64,000 nucleotides of DNA from Aliivibrio sifiae. GTDB taxonomy: Bacteria; Pseudomonadota; Gammaproteobacteria; Enterobacterales; Vibrionaceae. The stretch spans positions 2,451,523 through 2,515,522 of the forward strand of contig NZ_MSCP01000001.1 of assembly GCF_002954715.1 (NCBI RefSeq). The letters are read 5' to 3'. A program made the position numbers and the translations under genes. Of this stretch, positions 18,798 to 28,493 are shown piece by piece (position 1 is the first letter of the stretch; every line of letters starts with the position of its first letter). The notes beneath the pieces are model-generated. The model ran no database searches, was not told the origin of the DNA, and saw only the letters and a list, made by a program, of their open reading frames with translations.

Positions 18798-19064
18798 ATG
18801 GCGTTCGAAACAAAAGAACAAGCACAAGCCTATTGGAAGGAAAATCTAGGAATAATGGGTGGACTACTCTTCGTCTGGTTTGCTGTCTCATTTGGTGCAG
18901 GCATTTTATTTGTCGATGTTCTGGATACGATTCAAATTGGGGGCTTTAAATTAGGCTTCTGGTTTGCACAACAAGGTTCAATTTATACCTTTGTTGCCCT
19001 GATCTTTATCTATGTGATTCGCATGAATGCACTAGATAAAAAATACAACGTACAAGAAGACTAG
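18798..19064 (+). CDS. DUF4212 small membrane subunit of a sodium/solute symporter
   Basis: 88-residue protein with two hydrophobic segments. It begins MAFETKEQAQAYWKENLGI and has the family pattern in which a first helix (GGLLFVWFAVSFGAGILF) is followed by GFKLGFWFAQQGSIYTFV, in pieces. Such proteins are encoded immediately before a sodium:solute symporter, as here, with a 10-base gap. ATG 18798 has AAGGAGCC upstream; an upstream in-frame extension is not family-like. Probably an accessory subunit of the symporter in the inner membrane. Its precise function is unknown. Confidence 0.88.
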   Translation: MAFETKEQAQAYWKENLGIMGGLLFVWFAVSFGAGILFVDVLDTIQIGGFKLGFWFAQQGSIYTFVALIFIYVIRMNALDKKYNVQED

Positions 19065-19074
19065 AGGAATTAGC

Positions 19075-20778
19075 ATGGATATCCAAACTTGGACGTTTAT
19101 ATTAGTAGGTATCACTTTTACCCTTTATATCGGGATAGCAATATGGGCTCGCGCGGGATCAACCAGTGAGTTCTATGTTGCTGGTGGTGGGGTTCACCCT
19201 GTCGCCAATGGTATGGCAACCGCCGCAGACTGGATGTCGGCCGCATCATTTATTTCCATGGCAGGTATCATTTCTTTTGTTGGTTATGATGGTGCTGTTT
19301 ATCTAATGGGTTGGACTGGCGGCTATGTTCTTTTAGCCTTATGTCTTGCTCCTTATTTACGTAAATTTGGTAAGTTTACTGTGCCAGATTTCATCGGTGA
19401 GCGTTACTATTCAAAAACAGCACGTATGGTTGCAGTGTTCTGTGCCATCTTTGTTTCTTTCACTTACGTGGCAGGGCAAATGCGTGGTGTCGGCGTAGTA
19501 TTCTCTCGATTCCTTGAGGTTGATATTAACCTCGGTATCATCATTGGTATGTGTATCGTATTTTTCTATGCGGTATTAGGTGGCATGAAAGGCATCACTT
19601 ATACGCAGGTCGCTCAATTCTGTGTCCTCATTTTCGCCTTCCTTGTTCCTGCCGTTTTCACTTCAATCATGATGACAGGTAACGTATTCCCTCAAGTTGG
19701 TATGGGCTCAACCATTACTGGCTCTGAAGTTTACTTGCTGGATAAATTAGATGGGTTAACAACAGAACTTGGCTTCACACCTTATACTGACGGATCTAAG
19801 AGTATGGTTGATGTGTTTTTCATCTGTGCAGCTCTTATGGTTGGTACTGCTGGCCTGCCTCATGTAATCATTCGTTTTTTCACAGTTCCTCGCGTTAAAG
19901 ATGCACGTATTTCTGCGGGCTGGGCATTACTGTTTATTTCATTCTTATACACCACAGCACCTGCGGTTGCCGCATTTGCTCGTGTGAATATGATTGAAAC
20001 TATCAATGGTCCAGATAGCCTAGGGGTTGCTGCTGCTGATGCACCTAGCTGGTATAAAAACTGGGAAAGCACCGGTCTTGTTGGTTGGGAAGATAAAAAT
20101 GGCGATGGCAAGATGTTCTACTCTGGTGATGACCGAAATGAAATGGACATCAACCGAGATATCATCGTATTAGCCTCTCCTGAATTAGCAAGTTTACCAA
20201 ACTGGGTTGTTGCACTATTAGCTGCCGGTGGTTTAGCCGCTGCACTATCAACGGCTGCCGGTCTATTACTGGTTATTTCTACCTCAATTTCTCACGATTT
20301 ATTGAAGAAAGGGATAAAACCTAACATGACAGATAAACAAGAGTTACTCGCCGCCCGAGTAGCAGCAGCTGTCGCCATTGTTGGTGCTGGTTATCTAGGA
20401 ATAAATCCACCGGGCTTTGTTGCACAGGTTGTCGCCTTCGCCTTCGGGTTAGCCGCTGCATCCTTCTTCCCTGCCATCATCTTAGGTATTTTCTATAAGA
20501 AGATGAATAAAGAAGGGGCAATTGCGGGCATGGTTTCAGGTGTGGTATTCACTACGGCTTATATTGTTTACTTCAAATTCATTAACCCAACAGCAAGCAC
20601 CCCTGATAACTGGTGGTTTGGTATTAGTCCTGAAGGGATTGGTACGCTAGGTATGTGTGTGAACTTCATTGTTTCAATTGCAGTAAATAAAGTAACCGCT
20701 GAAGTACCTCAAGATGTGCAAGATATGGTTGAATCAATCCGTTACCCTAAAGGTGCGGGTGAAGCTCACGACCACTAA
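19075..20778 (+). CDS. sodium:solute symporter, ActP-like
   Basis: 567-residue SSS-family transporter with about 13 hydrophobic segments. It contains ADWMSAASFISMAG (sodium-site region), YVAGQMRGVGVVFSR, and VALLAAGGLAAALSTAAGLLLV, in pieces, all typical of ActP/YjcG-type transporters. The partner DUF4212 protein directly upstream and the acs, crbS and crbR genes nearby point to acetate or another short monocarboxylate, but the substrate is inferred. An internal hydrophilic insert (about residues 310-360, rich in Asp and Asn: EDKNGDGKMFYSGDD) is notable. A strong terminator follows. Confidence 0.88.
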   Translation: MDIQTWTFILVGITFTLYIGIAIWARAGSTSEFYVAGGGVHPVANGMATAADWMSAASFISMAGIISFVGYDGAVYLMGWTGGYVLLALCLAPYLRKFGKFTVPDFIGERYYSKTARMVAVFCAIFVSFTYVAGQMRGVGVVFSRFLEVDINLGIIIGMCIVFFYAVLGGMKGITYTQVAQFCVLIFAFLVPAVFTSIMMTGNVFPQVGMGSTITGSEVYLLDKLDGLTTELGFTPYTDGSKSMVDVFFICAALMVGTAGLPHVIIRFFTVPRVKDARISAGWALLFISFLYTTAPAVAAFARVNMIETINGPDSLGVAAADAPSWYKNWESTGLVGWEDKNGDGKMFYSGDDRNEMDINRDIIVLASPELASLPNWVVALLAAGGLAAALSTAAGLLLVISTSISHDLLKKGIKPNMTDKQELLAARVAAAVAIVGAGYLGINPPGFVAQVVAFAFGLAAASFFPAIILGIFYKKMNKEGAIAGMVSGVVFTTAYIVYFKFINPTASTPDNWWFGISPEGIGTLGMCVNFIVSIAVNKVTAEVPQDVQDMVESIRYPKGAGEAHDH

Positions 20779-20827
20779 ACTAAGATATGAATAACAATAA
20801 ATAACGTCAGAAATAACAGCTAAAATT

Positions 20828-20860
20828 AAAAGGAGTTAGTCATTACTAACTCCTTTTTTT
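20828..20860. terminator. terminator between the symporter and crbS
   Basis: AAAGGAGTTAGT/ACTAACTCCTTT hairpin with a 4-base loop and T-run on the plus strand. The convergent crbS gene ends just beyond it. Confidence 0.9.
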
Positions 20861-20877
20861 ATATTATTTATCAATAC

Positions 20878-23800
20878 CTAAGAGCTAACATGGCGATTCA
20901 ACACGGCTCTTAACTTTAATGGTTTTACAGGTTTAGCAATAAATCCAAAGCCATTGCTTTTAATGCTTTCTAATAAGTCATCGGTTTTATCTGCACTGAT
21001 CATTACCCCTTCAAAACGATTCCCTAAACGCAGGCGACATTGTTGTAATACTTCTAATCCCGTCCTATCATTATCCAATCGATAATCAGAGAAAATAACA
21101 TCAGGACTCCAATCATTTTCCAAGCAATGTAAACTACTAAACAAATCAGTGGCGGTTTTCACCTCACAGCCCCAACGTTGTAATAAAGATTCCATTCCTA
21201 TCAGAATATCTGGTTCATTATCCACACATAACACGCGTAGCGAACTTAATGGTAATTCTGGCTTTTGTGCTACCGTAGGCATTTCCCTTTTTAACTCAAC
21301 GCCATGATCTAATGTGACAGAAAATACCGAACCTTTATTTACCCACGAACGCAACGAGATAGTATGTCCAAGTACATGAGATATCCCACGAGCAATCGCC
21401 AATCCCAAGCCTAAACCTTGATCGGCCCGGCTCTGATCAACTCGAGTAAATTCATCAAAGATAGCTTGCTGTTTTTCTTCGGGAATGCCTATACCACTAT
21501 CCCATACATCGAGACGAATTTTTCCCTCAACTCTTCTTGCCCCCAATACGACTTTTCCTTGAGGATTATATCGAAAGGCATTGGTTAGGAAGTTTTGCAG
21601 TACTCGACGTAATAATTTTGGATCAGATTCCACCACTAAATTAGAATGTATAACGTTAAAATCTATTCCTTGTTGCTTGGCTAATGCACCAAACTCCGCT
21701 TCTAAATTTGACAACATTGAGTTGAGTGAAAAACCATATACGTTTGTTTCTAACTTACCCGCTTCTAAACGAGAGATATCCAGTAAATCACCTATTAACT
21801 CTTCTGCCGCCCCTAATGCACTTTCAATATGCCCTGATATTTTCTTTGTCTCACCATCTTTAGCGACTTCGCTTAATGAAGAAGCAAACAAGCGTGCCGC
21901 ATTCAGTGGTTGCATTAAATCATGACTCACCGCTGCCAGTAATCGTGTTTTTGAATGCGAGGCTTTCTCTGCACTTTGGGTTGCGCCAACCAGGCGTTGA
22001 TTTAATTTTTCTAATTCTCTGGTTCGCTCATGAACCCTAGACTCTAAAGTCTCATTAGTTTCTTTTAATGCTTTTTCTGCCTGTCTAAAAACGGTGATAT
22101 CGCTAAAACTCATCACAAACCCGCCATTTGGCATCGGATTACCTTGTACCTCAATAACCTGACCATCCGCTCTTATCCGTGAAGATACATGACGCGTTCC
22201 TCGCTCTAAATGCTCTACTCGTCGTTGAACGTGTATTTCAGGATCACCCGGACCACATAAACCTTGCTCTGCATTGTGGCGGATAACATCTGCAATTGGT
22301 CGCCCTACTTGAATCAGTCCAGAAGGAAAGGTAAATAATTCTAAATAACGCTGATTCCATGCCACTAGCTTCATTTGCTTATCCACCACGGCAATCCCTT
22401 GACTGATATGCTCAATGGCACCTTGCAATAAACCACGGCTAAAGTCATACAACTCAGAGGCTTCATCTACAATCGTTGCTACCTCCTCAAGCTGCATATT
22501 TCTTCCCTGTAATGCCGAGGTTAATACCAACCGAGAAGAAGACGCACCAAAGACTCCAGCGAGTACACGCTCTGTATGCCTAATTAATTGAGAACTCGCT
22601 TGTTGTTGTGGAAGTAACTCTTCACTCTGTTGCTCTGCGAACTGACGAAATGCTTTTCGTGCTCTTTTCCGCCCAACAAATCGAGAAGCCAGCATTTCAA
22701 GCTCACCAACCGTAACCCGAGTTTGATATACGCTGACATCTTCACTCTCAGGCAAAGGTGCTCCAACAAAGGCGGCGGCTTGTAAGCGCTCACTCAGTGA
22801 AGCTCTAGTAACAAAAGAAACCACAATAAATAAGACAGCATTCAAGCCTAAACTCATCATCATTCCCCAATCAGAAGCTTTTACTTCTAATTGCTGTAGC
22901 CATTCCGGCGGAGTAATTATCCATAGTAAAACGTTATTTTCAGCACTTCCTGCCAACATTTGAGTTTGGCTCATTAAGGTAATTAACCAAACCATAAAAC
23001 CTATCGCTAATCCGGCATAGACCCCTTTTTTATTGCCTTGTCGCCAATACAAGCCACCAATTAATGCAGGAGCAAATTGAGCGATAGCCGCAAATGCCAA
23101 TAAACCAATTACCGATAAAGATTCTATCGAATCAAGAGCCTGATAAAACCCCCAAGCCCCAACTAATAACAAAACTATCAACAAGCGTCGAATGGTCACT
23201 AATAAATTAGAAAAATGACCAAACGTTCGAGCCGTTGTTTTTACTCGACGCAATAACAAAGGCAGAACAAGATCATTCGAGACCATGATAGCAAGTGCAA
23301 TAGTAGAAACGATCACCATACCACTTGCTGCGGAGGTGCCTCCGACAAACGCTAATAGCGCCATGTGATCTGCACCAATAGAAAGCGGAACGCTAATGAT
23401 AAAACCATCACTAGCAATATCACCAGAAAGCAGAGCTTGCCCTGCCCAAGAGATAGGAAGAACAAACAACCCCATCAATAATAAATAGAGAGGAAATACC
23501 CACCGTGCTGTACGTAGATCTTGAGCTCGTTCATTTTCAACTACGATAGTATGAAACTGCCTCGGCAAACAAATGATAGCCGCCATTGTTAACAAAGTAT
23601 GAAACAATAACGTAATTAGATTTGGTGACTGATACGTCTCTTTTGCAACCGAAATAAGATCAATACTTGGCTCTGAATAAGCCAAATAAACAATGAACCC
23701 ACCAACAGAAAGAAAAGCAATAAGTTTAACGATAGATTCAAACGCGACAGCCATCATTAAGCCTCGATGATGCTCTGTGGTATCAATATGTCGAGTTCCA

Positions 23801-24321
23801 AAAAGAATAGTAAAAATAGCAAGTGCCCCACCAACAAACCAAGAGATATGACCATCTTGATACCCTAAATCTTGAGCTAAATTAGGAGCAACAAGATCTA
23901 ATCCCATTGTTATTCCCCTCAATTGCAACGCAATATAAGGAAGGATACCAATCACTGCGATGATAGTAATCACACCAGCAAGACCTTGAGATTTACCGTA
24001 ACGAGCCGCAATAAAATCGGCAATAGAAGTGATATGCTCACGCTTTGCAATTAAGATAATTCTGGCTAAAAAACGCCATGCGAAGACAAAAACAAAAATA
24101 GGAGCAAGGTAGATAGGAAGGAAAGCCCACGGGTTATTAGTGGCTTGGCCCACGGTGCCATAAAAGGTCCATGAGGTACAATAAACGGCAATAGAAAGAC
24201 TGTAAATCCATGAGCGATAACGAGCTAACCACCCTTTTTGACGATCACCATACCAGGCAATTAAAAACAATAATCCTAAATAGGCCAACGAAACTGGCAC
24301 TACAATCCATCCTTGTGTCAT
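20878..24321 (-). CDS. crbS: hybrid sensor kinase with SSS transporter domain, CrbS-like
   Basis: 1147-residue membrane kinase. Residues about 1-500 form a sodium:solute symporter-like module with about 13 hydrophobic segments. A PAS region follows near 630-740 (GIAVVDKQMKLVAWNQRYLELF, in pieces), then a coiled coil, an H-box AAVSHDLMQPLNAARLF near residue 797, an ATPase domain with DVWDSGIGIP and GLGLGLAIARG, and a C-terminal receiver (VIFSDYRL near 1078). This is the layout of CrbS/CbrA kinases. In V. cholerae CrbS with CrbR activates acs; crbR and acs lie in this window. ATG 24321 follows AAGGATGA; a GTG three bases earlier is possible. Confidence 0.88.
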   Translation of the reverse strand: MTQGWIVVPVSLAYLGLLFLIAWYGDRQKGWLARYRSWIYSLSIAVYCTSWTFYGTVGQATNNPWAFLPIYLAPIFVFVFAWRFLARIILIAKREHITSIADFIAARYGKSQGLAGVITIIAVIGILPYIALQLRGITMGLDLVAPNLAQDLGYQDGHISWFVGGALAIFTILFGTRHIDTTEHHRGLMMAVAFESIVKLIAFLSVGGFIVYLAYSEPSIDLISVAKETYQSPNLITLLFHTLLTMAAIICLPRQFHTIVVENERAQDLRTARWVFPLYLLLMGLFVLPISWAGQALLSGDIASDGFIISVPLSIGADHMALLAFVGGTSAASGMVIVSTIALAIMVSNDLVLPLLLRRVKTTARTFGHFSNLLVTIRRLLIVLLLVGAWGFYQALDSIESLSVIGLLAFAAIAQFAPALIGGLYWRQGNKKGVYAGLAIGFMVWLITLMSQTQMLAGSAENNVLLWIITPPEWLQQLEVKASDWGMMMSLGLNAVLFIVVSFVTRASLSERLQAAAFVGAPLPESEDVSVYQTRVTVGELEMLASRFVGRKRARKAFRQFAEQQSEELLPQQQASSQLIRHTERVLAGVFGASSSRLVLTSALQGRNMQLEEVATIVDEASELYDFSRGLLQGAIEHISQGIAVVDKQMKLVAWNQRYLELFTFPSGLIQVGRPIADVIRHNAEQGLCGPGDPEIHVQRRVEHLERGTRHVSSRIRADGQVIEVQGNPMPNGGFVMSFSDITVFRQAEKALKETNETLESRVHERTRELEKLNQRLVGATQSAEKASHSKTRLLAAVSHDLMQPLNAARLFASSLSEVAKDGETKKISGHIESALGAAEELIGDLLDISRLEAGKLETNVYGFSLNSMLSNLEAEFGALAKQQGIDFNVIHSNLVVESDPKLLRRVLQNFLTNAFRYNPQGKVVLGARRVEGKIRLDVWDSGIGIPEEKQQAIFDEFTRVDQSRADQGLGLGLAIARGISHVLGHTISLRSWVNKGSVFSVTLDHGVELKREMPTVAQKPELPLSSLRVLCVDNEPDILIGMESLLQRWGCEVKTATDLFSSLHCLENDWSPDVIFSDYRLDNDRTGLEVLQQCRLRLGNRFEGVMISADKTDDLLESIKSNGFGFIAKPVKPLKLRAVLNRHVSS

Positions 24322-24353
24322 CACTCATCCTTGGTGATACCACTCTAGTGCCA

Positions 24354-24404
24354 TAAAAAAACGCTAGAAGGGTACAAATACTCTGTAGCACCATTCTAGC
24401 GTTT
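24354..24404 (-). terminator. terminator between the MFS gene and crbS
   Basis: On the minus strand AACGCTAGAA and TTCTAGCGTTTTTTT form a stem around a long loop, after the HcaT-like gene and before crbS, so the two are probably separate transcripts. Confidence 0.75.
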
Positions 24405-24449
24405 TATTACTGCTTCGTTTTTATACAAGCCGACAAATGTGATTAGGGC

Positions 24450-25595
24450 CTATTTATCTTTTACTTTGTCTAATTTAATCATCAGAGCAAAAATACCCAT
24501 TGCCGCCATTATCCAGAAAATATTTGCGCCCCACGCTTCATAACCCCAACCACTTAATGTCGTCATTAAGGCGATAAACGCACCAAGAGGAATTGCATTA
24601 TATAACGCTTGCAGTGGTATCATTTTGTTTTGAGGGAATTTTTGAATGTATTGGATCGCCGCTAAATGCGCCATAGCAAAAGTCACACCATGCAATGCTT
24701 GAACAAGTACCAAGGCAAATAAATCAGTCGTAGCTGCCGTTAGGCCCCAACGAACCATTACCCCTACCGCCGCCACTTTAAATAACGTTGATATTTTCCA
24801 TCCTGCAAATAATTGTTTACTGAAAGCAAATATCATTACTTCTGCTACCACACCCAGGCTCCATAAGTAACCGATAGTACTCTCTTGATACCCTGATTCT
24901 TTCCAATAAATAGAGCTAAAACTATAATACGCAGCATGACTACCTTGGATTAATGACACTAAAATAATAAATTTTAAGACCGGCGTTTCACTCAACAGTG
25001 AAAGTAATTTTGGTCGTGTTTGATCTTCTTCAGCAACCGACACAGGCATTGGATTAGGATTACGCATGACTAAGAATAGTGCAGCTAATATCCCTGCAAT
25101 CGCAGTATAAACGATCATATCAGTACCAAAACCTGATACTAGATAACCAACAACCGTAGATCCCGCAATAAAACTCACAGAGCCCCATAAGCGCGTTCGA
25201 CCATAATCCAATAAATTATTTTTTGCATAGTAATTTGTCATCGCATCTGACAAAGGAACGGCTGGCCCGCATGACAAATTAAATAATACGGTGACAAATG
25301 CCATCCACCAGAAATTACCGCCATTAATTAAAAACAAACCAAGCGCAACTAAGGAGGCGAGCGTCAATACTCGTAATGCAGGGATCAAATATTCCACTTT
25401 ATGCAAACGAGGAGTTATCACTAAATTCGCAACACAACGCGTCGCAAATCCTAAACCAATTAAGACACCGATATCTCCAGCTGATACCCCTTGGTCTTCA
25501 AACCACAACGCCCAAAAAGGTAAATACACGCCGTAGGCAAAAAAGAATCCACCAAAATATTGAGAGATCCAAGCAAAGGGAGATACGCGAAACAT
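24450..25595 (-). CDS. HcaT-like MFS transporter
   Basis: Major facilitator of 381 residues from ATG 25595, close in length to E. coli HcaT (379). Matches include YFGGFFFAYGVYLPFWALW, GVLIGLGFATRC, NLSCGPAVPLSDAMTN and LDYGRTRLWGSVSFIAGS. About 12 hydrophobic segments. An in-frame extension of 30 residues upstream is hydrophobic and not family-like, so the shorter form was chosen. HcaT is named for phenylpropionate uptake, but most relatives in Vibrio have no known substrate and no catabolic genes for phenylpropionate are nearby. Divergent from the CBS/DUF294 gene. Confidence 0.82.
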   Translation of the reverse strand: MFRVSPFAWISQYFGGFFFAYGVYLPFWALWFEDQGVSAGDIGVLIGLGFATRCVANLVITPRLHKVEYLIPALRVLTLASLVALGLFLINGGNFWWMAFVTVLFNLSCGPAVPLSDAMTNYYAKNNLLDYGRTRLWGSVSFIAGSTVVGYLVSGFGTDMIVYTAIAGILAALFLVMRNPNPMPVSVAEEDQTRPKLLSLLSETPVLKFIILVSLIQGSHAAYYSFSSIYWKESGYQESTIGYLWSLGVVAEVMIFAFSKQLFAGWKISTLFKVAAVGVMVRWGLTAATTDLFALVLVQALHGVTFAMAHLAAIQYIQKFPQNKMIPLQALYNAIPLGAFIALMTTLSGWGYEAWGANIFWIMAAMGIFALMIKLDKVKDK

Positions 25596-25809
25596 GATAA
25601 TGTCCAAAAGGAAATAAAAAGAGGTGAGCATTATGGCATCGTATTGATTTATAAAAAGGGAAAACAAGACAGATGAAAACTGCACCTTTTAAAATGTGAC
25701 TTCGACTTCAATTTTTAATCAATTAATAAGAGACCTAGACTAAAGTCGTCTTCATTACTTAGTGATTTATAGTGAAAATAAGATCACTAACCTAGGAAAG
25801 GATGGAGCT

Positions 25810-27642
25810 ATGCCAAGTGAACTCAATGTCTCAATTGCTCCATTTAATACACTAACGACCCTAGAAAAAGAGCAACTAACTCGTCATGTCGATATAGCCT
25901 ATTTCCGAGCTGGGGATACATTACTGCATGAAGGACAAGCGTCTGATAATGTCTTCATCATTATAAAAGGCGTTGTTGAAGAGCGTTCAAATAGCAATGG
26001 AGAGATCTATGCACATTATACCCATGATGATCTTTTTGATATCCGATCTCAATTTGAAGGCTCCGCCAAACACTCCTATCACGCAATCGAAGATACATTA
26101 TGTCATCTTCTTCCTAGCTCTGTTTTTCTCTCTTTATATGAAAATAATCATGCTTTTTCTGCCTATTTCAATAACAGCTTAGCCAAACGAAAAGCATTAA
26201 TTACACAAGCACACCAACAACAAAACCTCGCCGAATTTATACTCACTAAAGTAGATAATGATACGATTCAAGAGTGCCTCGTTGTCGATGGAAATACATC
26301 ATTAAAACATGTCACGCATTTACTCAAAGAACATAATGCAGACGCTTTATTTGTAGAATTGAATCAATACGACAAACGACATCAAGCAACCAGCAACCAC
26401 TTACCTTTTGGCATTATTACTCGTACCGACTTATTGCACGCCTTAATGCTTGATGGGCTTACTCCTAATCACCCCTCGGGACCAATAGCAACTTACCCTA
26501 TTGTTCATATCAATAAAGGGGACTATCTCTTTAATGCCATGACATTAATGACTCGCCATCGAGTAAAACGCGTTGCTGTTCTCGAAAATAATCAACTCAT
26601 TGGCATGTTAGATATGACTCAGGTCTTGAGTCTTTTTTCTACTCACTCTCATGTTCTTACATTACGGATCGCCAGAGCACAAAGTATTGAAGAGCTTGCG
26701 ATAGCCGCCAATAGCCAAACACACCTAATTGAAACCTTAATTAATAACGGTATTCGCACTCGATTTATTATGGAATTAATTTCAACCGTTAATGAACAAA
26801 TTATTGAAAAAGCATTTAGTTTGGTTGTGCCTAAAAGCTTACATAATCATTGCTGCTTCATAGTCATGGGATCCGAAGGTAGAGGTGAGCAGGTTCTAAA
26901 AACCGATCAAGACAATGCCTTAATCATTAAAGATAACGTTGACTGGCCTGATATTCATACTCTGATGAAAAAGTTAACTCAAACGCTACAACAGTTAGGT
27001 TACCCATTATGTAAAGGAAACATAATGGTAAGTAATCCTCATTGGGTAAAAACAGAGGGAGAATGGCTACGTTATATTGAAAAAATATGCACCGAACATA
27101 ATGGCAATAATATGATGAATTTAGCTATATTTTCTGACTCTCAAGCGATTGCTGGTAATCATGAGTTACTTTCTCCCTTAAAAAAATGCATCGCTAACAA
27201 GCTCAAAGATAACGATCTCATCCTCAGTATTTTTACTCGTCCGGCTCTTCAATTTACTGTCCCATTAACCTTGTTTGGCAATATAAAAAATAAAAAAGAA
27301 GGCATTGATATCAAGCAAGGCGGTATTTTTCCAATTGTTCACGGGATCCGAGCATTGTCATTAGAGCAAGGGATAGATAAAACCAACACTTTCCAACGTA
27401 TTGACGAGTTACGCCTACGAAAAATACTAGAACCATCTACCGCAGATAATTTAAGTGAGGCATTAAAATTATTTTTCAAATGGCGCTTACGCCATCAATT
27501 ACAAGAGAAAACAACTCAACTCACGAATCATATTCACATAGAGCGACTTGATAGAACTGAACGGGATTTATTGCGCCACAGTCTACACATAGTTAAAAAA
27601 TTCAAAGAATGGCTTGGTTATCATTATCAGATCAGGGATTAA
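25810..27642 (+). CDS. cNMP-binding/CBS/DUF294 nucleotidyltransferase-like protein
   Basis: 610-residue multidomain signalling protein without membrane segments. Domains in order: cyclic-nucleotide-binding-like (about residues 10-125, AGDTLLHEGQASDNVFII), two CBS motifs (about 150-285), a DUF294 GlnD-like nucleotidyltransferase (GSEGRGEQVLKTDQDNAL near 355-372) and a C-terminal DUF294_C helical domain. The GS-x-G/R-x-D-x-D nucleotidyl-transfer motif is recognisable. ATG 25810 has AGGATGGAG upstream; a GTG 48 bases earlier is less likely. It is followed by an exonuclease gene with a 5-base gap, a pair conserved near acs in Vibrionaceae and other gammaproteobacteria. Function is unknown. Confidence 0.85.
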   Translation: MPSELNVSIAPFNTLTTLEKEQLTRHVDIAYFRAGDTLLHEGQASDNVFIIIKGVVEERSNSNGEIYAHYTHDDLFDIRSQFEGSAKHSYHAIEDTLCHLLPSSVFLSLYENNHAFSAYFNNSLAKRKALITQAHQQQNLAEFILTKVDNDTIQECLVVDGNTSLKHVTHLLKEHNADALFVELNQYDKRHQATSNHLPFGIITRTDLLHALMLDGLTPNHPSGPIATYPIVHINKGDYLFNAMTLMTRHRVKRVAVLENNQLIGMLDMTQVLSLFSTHSHVLTLRIARAQSIEELAIAANSQTHLIETLINNGIRTRFIMELISTVNEQIIEKAFSLVVPKSLHNHCCFIVMGSEGRGEQVLKTDQDNALIIKDNVDWPDIHTLMKKLTQTLQQLGYPLCKGNIMVSNPHWVKTEGEWLRYIEKICTEHNGNNMMNLAIFSDSQAIAGNHELLSPLKKCIANKLKDNDLILSIFTRPALQFTVPLTLFGNIKNKKEGIDIKQGGIFPIVHGIRALSLEQGIDKTNTFQRIDELRLRKILEPSTADNLSEALKLFFKWRLRHQLQEKTTQLTNHIHIERLDRTERDLLRHSLHIVKKFKEWLGYHYQIRD

Positions 27643-27647
27643 TAATA

Positions 27648-28289
27648 ATGAATCGACTGCAACGTCACTGGTGGCACTATAAATTACGAATTCACCCACA
27701 CCGTGAGTTATTTACTCAATATTCTGGAGATGAATTAGTTTCGATTGATTGCGAAACCACGAGTCTGGATCCGAGTCATGCCGAATTGGTCTCAATTGCC
27801 GCCATCAAAATAAAAAATAATAAAGTAATCACAAGCCAGAGCATACATTTAAAATTAAGGCCTCCACAGAACCTTACTTCTGATTCAATAAAAATACATC
27901 AACTAAGGCACCAAGATTTAACTCATGGGATATCAGAAAAAGAGGCCCTTGAGCAACTCATTCAATTTATTGGACGCCGCCCAATTGTTGGGTACCACAT
28001 TCATTATGATAAGAAGATTTTAGATCGCGTCAGTCTACGCCACTTCAGACACCCCCTACCAAACTCACTCATTGAAGTGAGCCACCTTTATCATCATAAA
28101 TTAGAAAGATTATTACCTAATGCATATTACGATTTAAGCATTGAAGCTATTTCTCGACATTTAGACCTGCCACAGGCCGAACGCCATGATGCTCTTGAAG
28201 ATGCCATTGCCGCTGCTCTTATTTATGTGCGCTTAACTTATGGAGATTTCCCTGAACTACCTAAAATAAGAAATGCCCATAGTTACTGA
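27648..28289 (+). CDS. DnaQ-like 3'-5' exonuclease
   Basis: 213-residue DEDD-family exonuclease. The motifs are: Exo I SIDCETTSLDP (Asp and Glu), Exo II IVGYHIHYDKKIL, and Exo III ERHDALEDAIAAA (the DEDDh-type His and Asp). It resembles the epsilon/RNase T-like exonucleases often paired with DUF294/CBS genes. It starts 5 bases after the upstream stop, so the two are surely cotranscribed; an earlier ATG at 27609 would overlap the upstream gene and lacks a ribosome binding site. Substrate unknown. Confidence 0.87.
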   Translation: MNRLQRHWWHYKLRIHPHRELFTQYSGDELVSIDCETTSLDPSHAELVSIAAIKIKNNKVITSQSIHLKLRPPQNLTSDSIKIHQLRHQDLTHGISEKEALEQLIQFIGRRPIVGYHIHYDKKILDRVSLRHFRHPLPNSLIEVSHLYHHKLERLLPNAYYDLSIEAISRHLDLPQAERHDALEDAIAAALIYVRLTYGDFPELPKIRNAHSY

Positions 28290-28493
28290 TCTGTCTCTCA
28301 AAAACCAACTCTTATCTGTTCAAAAATTCAGTAAACCCTTCTTTCTCTGACTAAAGTCTAATTGTTGAAAACGCATTTCTAGCAGAAAGTAATATCAACC
28401 CTACTAATAAAAAAGCAGAGCCAATGAAGGCGCTGCCATAAATCCAGCGACATACTAATCTGGATATTTGCTGTATTCACAAGGAGAACCAAC

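Noticed and set aside
28425..28493. Sigma-54 type promoter upstream of acs
   Set aside because: The GG and GC elements (TGGATATTTGCT) are too close together for the -24/-12 pattern.
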